From contig NC_057798.1 in assembly GCF_018294505.1 (NCBI RefSeq), positions 370,594,156-370,658,155 on the forward strand: 64,000 nt of DNA, read 5' to 3'. Shown piece after piece: positions 34,801 through 43,469 of this stretch (the first letter of the stretch is position 1; every line of letters starts with the position of its first letter). The DNA comes from Triticum aestivum. Its lineage: Eukaryota > Streptophyta > Magnoliopsida > Poales > Poaceae. The translations under genes were made by a program, and so were the position numbers. Under the pieces are notes generated by a model. It searched no databases and was not told where the DNA came from. It saw only the letters and a list, made by a program, of their open reading frames with translations.

Positions 34801-35217
34801 CAAATTTATGAACATTAGACAAGTCGGGTGACGCAAAGACACTGTTCACTCGAACTAACCATGTGCCACATCGGTGCCCCTGTCACACACACATCCGCAC
34901 AGTACATTGGGCTCCACGAGGCTTCTCCTCTCAAAAATATCTACCCCTACAGCTTTTTTCTGTTTGATAACACACAGTTATTGTATTTTGACCGTGTGTG
35001 GTGTTTCTTGTTCCCAATCCCGCCGGCATCCCTCGAAAATATCTATTTGCCTTGAGAGTTTTTCTGTTTCATAACACACGGTTGTTATCTCCGGACCGTG
35101 TGTGATACACCATCATCAAAATTTTCAATAGCCCCGGCATTTCACTCCTACGCCTGACTCCCGCATAGTAAAATTTTTAGTACCCCCATCATTTCGTCAA
35201 ACACACCCCCACCCCCC

Positions 35218-35220
<3 letters not shown>

Positions 35221-35253
<33 letters not shown>
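35221..35253 (+). repeat. CA microsatellite
   Basis: Uninterrupted AC dinucleotides over 33 bases, followed by GC and CA dinucleotide runs to about 35288. Confidence 0.95.
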
Positions 35254-35257
<4 letters not shown>

Positions 35258-35504
35258 CCTCCTCAGGTGCGCGCGCGCACACACACACCCTCCCTCGCTC
35301 GAAACCCTAGCAAGGTCCCCACCGCCGCCGCATGGCCTCAATTGTCAACATATGCCAGTTTGCCCATGCAGCTTACCCACCAATCTCCATATCCAGGCCG
35401 TCGTGAGTTTCTTAGATGACGCCTGCCAAACGCCCCCTTTCCCATAGATCCTGATCCCGACCCCCCACTCCAGAGCGTCGCAGCCTAAGCCCGGCTACGC
35501 TTCC

Positions 35505-35987
35505 TGTTGGGGATATTACCACTAGGCGTGAACCGGCCTGCTTGGGCCGGGATAACTTCATTAGTGGTATGAACAGGTGAAGGCCCAAGGCCTGTAGCCG
35601 GTTTAGACCCTGTAGCCGTAAACCGGCCTGATGTGCAACTTGTATTGTAAGTTAGGAACAGAGAGATACCAACCGGGATACGAGTATGGACTGGTTGGGA
35701 CTCTATGGACCGACAGGCGTCACCCGTGTATATAAGGGGACGACCCGGCGGCGGTTCAGGGGGAGAACGACAACTCGAGTCTAGGCGAAGCTTGTTTGCT
35801 CCCTAGCCATCGAGACCACATCAATTCCATCGCAACTAGACGTAGGCTTTACCTTCATCGAAGGGGCCGAACTAGTATAAAACCCTCGTGTCTTTGTGTC
35901 CGCCTTAACCCCTTCAAGTAAACTCGTAGCGATGGCTCCACGACTAAGTCCTTTCGCTAGGACATCTGCCGTGACAAATCCACGACA
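35505..35987 (+). repeat. 5' LTR of the Tat element
   Basis: TGTTGGGGATATTACC to CCACGACA. It contains TATATAAGG at 35729-35737, the likely promoter TATA box of the genomic RNA. The first strong-context ATG downstream (GCGATGG, 35932) opens the leader ORF inside the LTR. Confidence 0.92.
35729..35737 (+). promoter_or_regulatory. TATA box of the Tat element
   Basis: TATATAAGG in the 5' LTR, the only good match upstream of the leader ORF. Transcription would start near 35760-35770. The copy in the 3' LTR (about 48180-48188) is unchanged and would drive transcription into the flanking B3-type pseudogene. Confidence 0.7.
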
Positions 35988-36975
35988 GTTGGCGCCCACC
36001 GTGGGGCTATCGCACGATGGTTTGACGATCTTGGAGGGCAAGCTCAAAGGACTCGAAGGCTATGTTGTGGGCCAGATGACCAAGAGTCGTCGTGGCAAGA
36101 TCTACATCGACGACGCAGGATGGGGTCCCGAGGCCGATTCGATTGAATACGGGTACCGGGTCCCCTTTGGTGGCATACACGTTTTCATCGGCAAGATCGG
36201 TGAGCCGGGGCCTGAGCCGGACATCTGCATCGACCTCGTCGAGACGGCTCAGCGTGCGAGATCTACCCAGGCTAAACCGGCCGTGAAGCGTGCCTTCGTT
36301 GGAGTCATCCACGGAGGAGGGCGTGAGGACGAGTCAGAACACGGTAGCGAGACCGTCGTCTATTCCGGCGACGAGTCCTCGACCGGAGAGACCGAATCAC
36401 TATACCAGTTACAAGACGACCAGGTTAGGGGCTGTTCCGATGGCGACAGTATTCCGGACCCCCCAGGCCAGGTCAACCGGGTTGGAATATTCATGGCCGG
36501 CACACAGGCGGCGAATCACTCTTCGACCGCCGCAGCGATGCTCTCCGGATCAGCAGTGGCAGCAGCAGCCGGGGCAGGAGGCCTTGTGCGCCCGCCGGTT
36601 CAAGTTCTATCTGATCTGTTTGATGCACTAGCCGCGCTTATGGCAGAGGACAATCCGGCGGATCAGGAGGCCCATAATGCAGAAATTGCAAAGGTGAGAG
36701 AGCAGATCGTGCAAGCCAAAGCGGATCTGGCCGCAGAAAAAGACAGGATGGCCGCAGAGCGGGCCGCTTTGGACGCTCAGGCTTATAAGCTCATGCTTGA
36801 CCAGAACGCATCACAGGAGGTCTTAAAGCGGAAGCACAGATCACGCCTGCCGTTAGGGTTTGATCCCCGGAATCTCTTTCACACTCCAGGAGCTGGACCC
36901 AGTAATCCGCCACAGCACCTGGAGACAAACCGGATTGAGGCACCAGGACCAGGGGGACGGTCCAACCTCGCCTGA
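35932..36975 (+). CDS. Leader ORF of the Tat element (starts in LTR, upstream of gag)
   Basis: 348 codons from ATG 35932 to TGA 36973-36975. The frame runs through the LTR end and the primer-binding site without a stop. The N-terminal half includes GKIYIDDAGWGPEADSIEYGYRVPFGG. The middle is acidic. A long predicted coiled coil follows (about residues 235-300, EAHNAEIAKVREQIVQAK onward), then a Pro/Gly-rich tail. I do not recognise a named domain. The stop overlaps the gag ATG (TGATG). An internal start at ATG 36077 is possible if translation does not begin in the LTR. It may be an N-terminal extension of gag now in another frame, or a separate accessory protein. Confidence 0.6.
   Translation: MAPRLSPFARTSAVTNPRQLAPTVGLSHDGLTILEGKLKGLEGYVVGQMTKSRRGKIYIDDAGWGPEADSIEYGYRVPFGGIHVFIGKIGEPGPEPDICIDLVETAQRARSTQAKPAVKRAFVGVIHGGGREDESEHGSETVVYSGDESSTGETESLYQLQDDQVRGCSDGDSIPDPPGQVNRVGIFMAGTQAANHSSTAAAMLSGSAVAAAAGAGGLVRPPVQVLSDLFDALAALMAEDNPADQEAHNAEIAKVREQIVQAKADLAAEKDRMAAERAALDAQAYKLMLDQNASQEVLKRKHRSRLPLGFDPRNLFHTPGAGPSNPPQHLETNRIEAPGPGGRSNLA
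35990..36007 (+). other. Primer-binding site of the Tat element
   Basis: TGGCGCCCACCGTGGGGC, two bases after the LTR end, the usual primer site form in Tat and RIRE2-like elements. It is also translated within the leader ORF. Confidence 0.87.
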
Positions 36976-39299
36976 TGGAACCTCCTCAGCAGAACATTGT
37001 GATTCTTCCGCCGGTCCAGACGCCCCCAGGTCATTATTCTAATCCTATGGACAACCTTGTTGCAGCTGCCGCGCGATTAGAGGCTATCCCAGTTGAAGGG
37101 GACTCTCCGCAAGCGATAGAGACGCGCCGGGTTAAGGAGCTTCTCCGGACCGCGCTGATTCAGCAGGAAGCATATTCATACAGCCGTGATCGGATTCACT
37201 CTACGCCCCGTCCAAGCCGGAGCTATAGCAGGCGCTTGGATGAACCGGCCATATCGAGCAATGCGCGAGGCCGTGAAGCGGCCCGTGGCAATAACCTGGC
37301 AGGTGGTGTTCGCGATGCTCAGGATGTGGTGGACCGGGCCCGGGCACGGAGGGAGGCCGAGTTAGCAGCACAGGATGATGCGGGTCAACTTACACCGGTT
37401 CGCCCTACCACCTTCGCCGGACCAGGAGTCGCATCCGCTTTGGGAGTGCCTTGTTTAATCCCCGCTTTACGCAATGTGCGCCTGCCCAAAGATTTCAAGG
37501 GTCCACGCAAGGTGCCGAATTACACCGCTGATTTATCCCCTGAAGCGTGGATAGAGAGTTATGAGATGGCCATGGAGATGTTAGACGTGGATGAGACCGC
37601 GTGGGCAAAATACTTCACCATGATGCTGGAAGGCACGGCTCGTACCTGGTTGAAGAGCCTACCGCCCAATTCTGTCGGCTCATGGGCCCAGTTGCGGGCC
37701 CGGTTTATCCAGAATTTCAAGGATACGTGTAAGCAGCCCAAGTCCATAGTAGACCTGGCGGCCTGTGTCCAGGGGGAAGGAGAATCAACGACCCATTGGG
37801 TGCGCCGCGTTTCGGAAATTTTGCACTCGTCCGACAGGATTAATGCTGACTCTGCGATCTTAACCCTGGAAGGCAACTGCCGGTTTGAGCCTTTAAAATT
37901 GAAATTGGGACGCATGAAGCGGTTCTGTAATGACATGGGAACCCTCATGGCCGCTCTAGTGAAGTATGCTGATTCGGACAGTACCAAGGATCCCGAGACT
38001 GATGATGATGAAGCAGGGAAGGGAAGGAAGAATAGCAACTCCAAACAGCAGCAGTACAAACCGGCGGGTCATGGAAACGGAGGCAAGCGCAAGGCGGATG
38101 GCAGCATGGACTTTGTGGCCAACACTAATGCACAGGACAGGGGGCAGCGGCGCAGAGGTAAAGCGGCAAATCGTAATGGGGCTCCCAATCCTAACGCAAG
38201 CCGCTTGAGTTATTTGCTGAATCAGCCTTGCCCGAAGCACGGGACGAAGGAGGCGCCGGCTAACCATCTTTGGAAGGATTGTTATATCATGCAGGAGTTT
38301 AAAAACTCTAATGCCTTCCGGTATGATCACGGGTCAGGTGGCGGTTCAGGATCCGGTTTCCATGGGCCGGATCACGATGGAGCTTCCGGTTCAGGTCGCA
38401 ATCAGGGCGGTCACAATCACCAGAATAATCAGAACGGCCAGCAGCAGCAGCAGCAGCAGTCGGGTTATCAGAGCCAGCCAAAACAGTTGAACAATGGGCA
38501 ATATCATGTTTTCACAACTAGCTTGGATAAACGCGACCGAAAACTCCACAAGCGAGCGGTGAATTCTGTTGAACCGGCCTTACCACGTTACTTGCGCTGG
38601 TCGGAGCAGCCTATCGTGTGGAGCAGAGAGGATCACCCGCCCCGGGTTGATAATCCGGGCCAGCTAGCATTAGTGGTAGACCCTCAGGTGGGGGGTTATA
38701 AATTCACCAAGGTACTCATGGATGGAGGAAGCAGTATTAACATACTGTACTATGAGACATTCCGCCGCATGGGTTTAACAGACAAAGATCTCAGACCGTC
38801 TAATACGGTGTTCCATGGTGTGGTGCCTGGCAAATCTGCATATCCTGTTGGTAAGATAGCCCTGGACGTGGCTTTTGGGGACGAGCACGACTCCCGGTCG
38901 GAAAAACTAACATTTGAGGTGGTGAAGATCCGGAGCCCATATCATGCCTTGTTTGGCCGGCCGGCTTACGCCAAGTTCATGGCGCGGCCTTGTTATATCT
39001 ACTTGCAGCTCAAGATGCCGGGTTACAAGGGGACAATAACGGTTCATGGGAGCCGTAGGGTCGCTTTGGAATGTGAGGAAGGTGATGCGGCTTATGCAGA
39101 GTCGGTCTGTGCCACGGAGGAGTTGAAGTACTATAAGGACAATGTTGATCCGGCGGATATGACTCCTTTGAAGAAGCCGACTACAGAGCATGAGTCAGAT
39201 CTGAAGTTCAAATCGGCAGCTGAGACCAAGCTTGTTGACTTCGTGCCCGGCGATTCATCTAAGCAGTTCACTGTCAGTGCCAATTTGGATCCCAAATAG
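36975..39299 (+). CDS. Tat gag-protease polyprotein
   Basis: 774 codons, ATG 36975 to TAG 39297-39299. The gag core lies at about residues 175-300 (KVPNYTADLSPEAWIESYEMA, TARTWLKSLPPNSVGSWAQL, ARFIQNF). A basic, Gln/Asn-rich linker with a short Cys/His group (PCPKHGTKEAPANHLWKDC near residue 420) could bind RNA. A glycine/glutamine-rich low-complexity stretch sits near residue 470. The aspartic protease domain carries LMDGGSSINI at about residues 580-590, with D-G-G in place of the more usual D-S/T-G. In relatives the frame continues into pol; here a TAG separates them. The start overlaps the leader ORF stop. Confidence 0.88.
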   Translation: MEPPQQNIVILPPVQTPPGHYSNPMDNLVAAAARLEAIPVEGDSPQAIETRRVKELLRTALIQQEAYSYSRDRIHSTPRPSRSYSRRLDEPAISSNARGREAARGNNLAGGVRDAQDVVDRARARREAELAAQDDAGQLTPVRPTTFAGPGVASALGVPCLIPALRNVRLPKDFKGPRKVPNYTADLSPEAWIESYEMAMEMLDVDETAWAKYFTMMLEGTARTWLKSLPPNSVGSWAQLRARFIQNFKDTCKQPKSIVDLAACVQGEGESTTHWVRRVSEILHSSDRINADSAILTLEGNCRFEPLKLKLGRMKRFCNDMGTLMAALVKYADSDSTKDPETDDDEAGKGRKNSNSKQQQYKPAGHGNGGKRKADGSMDFVANTNAQDRGQRRRGKAANRNGAPNPNASRLSYLLNQPCPKHGTKEAPANHLWKDCYIMQEFKNSNAFRYDHGSGGGSGSGFHGPDHDGASGSGRNQGGHNHQNNQNGQQQQQQQSGYQSQPKQLNNGQYHVFTTSLDKRDRKLHKRAVNSVEPALPRYLRWSEQPIVWSREDHPPRVDNPGQLALVVDPQVGGYKFTKVLMDGGSSINILYYETFRRMGLTDKDLRPSNTVFHGVVPGKSAYPVGKIALDVAFGDEHDSRSEKLTFEVVKIRSPYHALFGRPAYAKFMARPCYIYLQLKMPGYKGTITVHGSRRVALECEEGDAAYAESVCATEELKYYKDNVDPADMTPLKKPTTEHESDLKFKSAAETKLVDFVPGDSSKQFTVSANLDPK

Positions 39300-42200
39300 G
39301 AAAGCGCGCTCGTCGAGTTCATCCGTGAGAATCGGGACATCTTCGCATGGAAACCATCCGACATGCCAGGTGTACCGAGGGAACTCGCTGAGCACACTCT
39401 TAATGTGGATCCTAGGTATAAACCGGTGAAACAATTCCTCCGCCGGTTTAACGAAGAAAGGCGAAAGGCCATTGGAGAGGAAGTGGCCAGGCTTTTGGCA
39501 GCTGGCTTTATCATTGAGGTGTTCCATCCAGAGTGGCTTGCTAATCCGGTGCTGGTTCTTAAGAAAAATGGCACTTGGCGTATGTGTGTGGATTACACAG
39601 ATCTTAACAGGGCCTGTCCAGCGGATCCTTTTGCCCTCCCCCGCATTGACCAGATCATTGATGCCACGGCGGGTTGTGAGCGTTTGAGTTTTTTGGATGC
39701 ATACTCTGGATATCATCAGATCAAAATGGCGGTTAAGGACCAGGAGAAAACAGCGTTTATTACTCCCTTTGGAGCCTTCTGCTATGTATCTATGCCCTTC
39801 GGACTCAAGAGTGCCCAAGCCACCTATCAACGGTGTGTACAGAATTGCCTGCATAAACAGATCGGCCGCAATGTGCACGCCTATGTGGATGATATTGTAG
39901 TAAAGTCAAGGCAGAAGGAGACGCTGGTGGATGACTTGAAGGAAACCTTTGACAACTTGCGGGTTTACAAGATGATGCTTAATCCGGCCAAGTGTGTCTT
40001 TGGTGTTCCGGCAGGCAAGTTACTGGGTTTCCTGGTGTCTAATAGAGGAATTGAGGCTAATCCGGAGAAGATTACAGCTATCACCTCCCTGGCTAAACCG
40101 AAGTGCATCAATGATGTTCAGCGTTTGGCGGGCCGAATCGCCGCACTAAGCCGGTTTATCAGCCGCCTCGGAGAGAAGGCCATTCCTTTGTACCAAATGC
40201 TGAGGAAGACAGACCATTTCATTTGGAGTCCGGCTGCTGATGAAGCATTTGAGGACTTGAAGCGGCAGTTAGCCAATCCGCCTGTTCTTGCAGCTCCGGT
40301 CGACAAGGAGCCACTATTATTATACGTAGCAGCCAATGCTCGGGCAGTTAGCGTGGCTATTGTGGTGGAACGCAAGGAGGCAGGCAAGGAATATCCGGTT
40401 CAGCGGCCGGTTTATTATATCAGCGAGGTGCTTATTGAATCCAAGCAAAGGTATCCGCATTGGCAGAAGCTGGTCTATGGTGTTTTCATGGCCAGTCGGA
40501 AGTTGAAGCAGTATTTTCAAGGGCACCCCATCACAGTGGTCAGTTCAGCTCCCTTGGGTGATATCATACAGAACCGGGAGGCGACTGGCCGGATTGCCAA
40601 GTGGGCTATAGAGCTTGGGCCACACGGACTGAAGTATGTGCCTCGGACGGCGGTGAAGTCTCAAGCACTTGTTGATTTCATCAATGACTGGACGGAGCTA
40701 CAAGCACCAGAGGAGAAGCCGGATCACACATATTGGACTATTCATTTTGATGGATCCAGGCAACTGGAAGGCTCGGGGGCTGGAGTCGTGTTAACTTCCC
40801 CACGAGGCGATAAGTTTTGTTATGTTCTCCGCTTAATGTTCCCTTGCACTAATAATGCAGCTGAGTATGAAGCCTTGCTCCATGGTCTCCGGATGGCTAA
40901 AGAGATGAACTTAAGCCGGGTTAAGTGCTTCGGTGACTCGGATCTCGTGGTTCAACAGGTGTCTGGCACTTGGGATTCTAGGGACCCGCTCATGACTGCA
41001 TATCGTCGGGAAGTGGATAATATTGCGGGTTGCTTCCAGGGTTATCAAGTGGATCATGTGGACCGTCGGAAGAATGAAGCGGCGGACGCTTTAAGCCGTT
41101 TGGGCTCTCAGCGCAAACCGGTCCCGCCTAATATCTTTCTGGACGTGCTGCACAACCCGTCAGTCAAGCTCCCAGGTGAAGCGGATTTGGCTATTCCTGA
41201 TCCGGAGGCTCAATTGGTGGCAGCATTGCATGCTATTCCGGATTGGACAGTTCCTTATCTTATGTACATGAACCGGGGGGAGTTACCAGAGGATGAGATT
41301 CTAGCCAGGCAAATAGTCCGGCGATCCAAGTCTATGACGATTGTCAATGGTGAATTGCATCGTCGCAGTGTATCAGGGCCGTTTCAACGTTGTGTTTCTC
41401 CTGAGGAAGGCTGTGAAATCTTAAGAGAAATCCATGAAGGGGATTGTGGACACCACGCCGGTTCAAAGTCTCTGGTGGCAAAGGCGTTTCGTCACGGGTT
41501 CTACTGGTTGACAGCGCATGCTGACGCGGAGGACTTGGTTAAACGGTGTGATGGATGTCAGAAATTTTCAAGGCGTGCTCATGTGCCGGCTCAAGAATTG
41601 AGGATGATCCCAATAACGTGGCCGTTTGCAACTTGGGGGCTGGATATGGTCGGACCTTTTAAAAGATCCAAGGATAAGAAAACCCACCTTTTGGTGGCAG
41701 TTGACAAATTTACCAAGTGGGTTGAAGCGGAGCCTGTCAGCAAGTGTGATGCAGCAACAGCGGTGCAGTTCATCAAAAAGGTGATTTTCCGGTTTGGCTT
41801 TCCACACAGTATCATTACTGACAATGGTACCAATTTATCTAAGGGCGCTATGAAGGAGTTCTGTGAACGAGAGCATATCCGGCTTGACGTGTCGTCAGTG
41901 GCACACCCCCAGTCCAATGGACAGGCAGAACGAGCTAATCAAGAGATCTTGCGAGGCATCAAACCCCGGCTTATGGTCCCATTGCAAAGAACACCAGGAT
42001 GTTGGGTTGAAGAGCTACCATCTGTGCTATGGAGTATCAATACTACGCCAAACCGGTCCACAGGATACACGCCATTTTTCATGGTCTACGGAGCAGAGGC
42101 AGTTCTCCCTAGTGATATCCGGCATGATTCGCCTCGGGTGGCAGCTTATGTCGAAGCGGACAATGAGACAGCACGGCAAGACGCTTTGGACCTATTGGAC

Positions 42201-42503
42201 GAGGAGCGTGATATAGCAGCTGCCCGTTCGGCGATTTACCAACAAGATCTTCGTCGCTATCACAGTCGCCGGGTTAGAACCAGAACTTTTCAAGAAGGAG
42301 ATTTGGTGCTTCGGCTCATCCAAGACCAAACAGATATACACAAGTTATCCCCACCCTGGGAGGGACCTTTCGTGGTCAGTAAGAATCTGCACAACGGGTC
42401 GTACTATCTGATTGATATTCGAGAGCATAAAGACTCACGTACATCAGAGGAGGAGACTAACAGGCCGTGGAATATAGCTCATCTTCGGCCTTACTACACT
42501 TGA
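39300..42503 (+). CDS. Tat pol: reverse transcriptase, two RNase H domains, integrase
   Basis: In the same frame as gag-protease and open to TGA 42501-42503. The sequence directly after the TAG (ESALVEFIRENRDIFAW) is typical of the protease-RT linker, so translation may require readthrough or the copy is mutated. The first ATG is 39363. Motifs: RT MPFGLKSAQATYQRCV and the catalytic YVDD (codon at about 39882); the RT-linked RNase H; a second, archaeal-type RNase H with HFDGS, AEYEAL, GDSDLV and ADALS (about 40740-41100); integrase zinc finger GHHAGSKSLV...CDGCQKF; and D, D, E in WGLDMVGPF, ITDNGTN and NGQAERANQE. The end is LRPYYT. All catalytic residues I can check are present. Confidence 0.92.
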   Translation, partial: ESALVEFIRENRDIFAWKPSDMPGVPRELAEHTLNVDPRYKPVKQFLRRFNEERRKAIGEEVARLLAAGFIIEVFHPEWLANPVLVLKKNGTWRMCVDYTDLNRACPADPFALPRIDQIIDATAGCERLSFLDAYSGYHQIKMAVKDQEKTAFITPFGAFCYVSMPFGLKSAQATYQRCVQNCLHKQIGRNVHAYVDDIVVKSRQKETLVDDLKETFDNLRVYKMMLNPAKCVFGVPAGKLLGFLVSNRGIEANPEKITAITSLAKPKCINDVQRLAGRIAALSRFISRLGEKAIPLYQMLRKTDHFIWSPAADEAFEDLKRQLANPPVLAAPVDKEPLLLYVAANARAVSVAIVVERKEAGKEYPVQRPVYYISEVLIESKQRYPHWQKLVYGVFMASRKLKQYFQGHPITVVSSAPLGDIIQNREATGRIAKWAIELGPHGLKYVPRTAVKSQALVDFINDWTELQAPEEKPDHTYWTIHFDGSRQLEGSGAGVVLTSPRGDKFCYVLRLMFPCTNNAAEYEALLHGLRMAKEMNLSRVKCFGDSDLVVQQVSGTWDSRDPLMTAYRREVDNIAGCFQGYQVDHVDRRKNEAADALSRLGSQRKPVPPNIFLDVLHNPSVKLPGEADLAIPDPEAQLVAALHAIPDWTVPYLMYMNRGELPEDEILARQIVRRSKSMTIVNGELHRRSVSGPFQRCVSPEEGCEILREIHEGDCGHHAGSKSLVAKAFRHGFYWLTAHADAEDLVKRCDGCQKFSRRAHVPAQELRMIPITWPFATWGLDMVGPFKRSKDKKTHLLVAVDKFTKWVEAEPVSKCDAATAVQFIKKVIFRFGFPHSIITDNGTNLSKGAMKEFCEREHIRLDVSSVAHPQSNGQAERANQEILRGIKPRLMVPLQRTPGCWVEELPSVLWSINTTPNRSTGYTPFFMVYGAEAVLPSDIRHDSPRVAAYVEADNETARQDALDLLDEERDIAAARSAIYQQDLRRYHSRRVRTRTFQEGDLVLRLIQDQTDIHKLSPPWEGPFVVSKNLHNGSYYLIDIREHKDSRTSEEETNRPWNIAHLRPYYT

Positions 42504-42679
42504 GCCATCGGCTCTATCTATGTACATATCATGACAGTGTATATATTATCTTTGATATAATAAAACCGGAGCCTCAGCTAAAGCGGGGTCTCTGTCTTTC
42601 TTATCATGCGTGGTTACATGGAGTGGCTCTGTTTTTAAAAGCGGACTCCAGTTTACCCCTTGACATTTGCTTTTTATAC

Positions 42680-42950
42680 ATCACTGGGGCCTTGGTCGTG
42701 TCCGAACCAACGCGACACCTTTTGATAGGCGACAGCCACCAGATCACTTGGGGACATGGTCAAGTCTGAACCAGTCACGCCTCTTGGTCGGCCTAAGGCC
42801 ACAAAATCACTTGGGGGCTTGGTCGAACCCGAACCATTGCCACGCCTCTTGATCTGGCATATATGCCACGAATCATTTGGGGACCTGGCTGACTTGAATC
42901 ATTGTCACTCCTATTGGGGGCTTGGTCCTGTCCGACCATCGTAATACCAT
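42680..42950 (+). repeat. Tandem repeat of about 64 bp in the Tat 3' region
   Basis: The phrase CTTGG(G)...TTGGTC(N)GT(C)CGAACC recurs with anchors near 42691, 42755, 42818, 42884 and a shorter copy at 42921. Every unit contains a run of five or so G after CTT, as in the polypurine tract. Confidence 0.7.
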
Positions 42951-43469
42951 CTGATCAGCTCAGTATAGCATATTTTTGCAAACAGTTTTTATCATTGCCT
43001 TGGTTTCCATGGTATTTTCATGGCTTGTTTGTTCTTAGTTTTTTGTTGGATTCCTTTTATGTCAACAAACACCTTTTGTTTTCTGTTCAGCCTATGGATT
43101 TGATTCCCCTTTAATCCGGAGAAGTATGCCCGGTTTATTTTTATTTTTTCCTGTTAACATCATGGAGTAACAAGGGGGTTTATATTGACCCAGTACGGTC
43201 TATACGGGAGCTGTTTTCTCCCCCCTTGTTGACGGTAATGGTTTATAAAACCTCCGCTTCAAAGCTTGGCTAAACCAGCTTCATGCCAAGACATGGCAGG
43301 AAATATGAATGGAGGTTTTTTTCGAACAAAAGCTTCAGTACTTATGCACGAAGGCATATTGAAGATAGAAGTATTAACTATCCTGTTACAAGGCATCACG
43401 GTGCCCGAATAAAGATCATTTGTTATTTTGGAAAGATTCCAAGGACAGCTATACAAACCGGCTCCCGGT

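Noticed and set aside
37559..38330. Minus-strand ORFs opposite gag and pol of the Tat element
   Set aside because: Shadows of the sense coding frame; no splice context or family likeness, unlike the antisense gene at 43470-47020.
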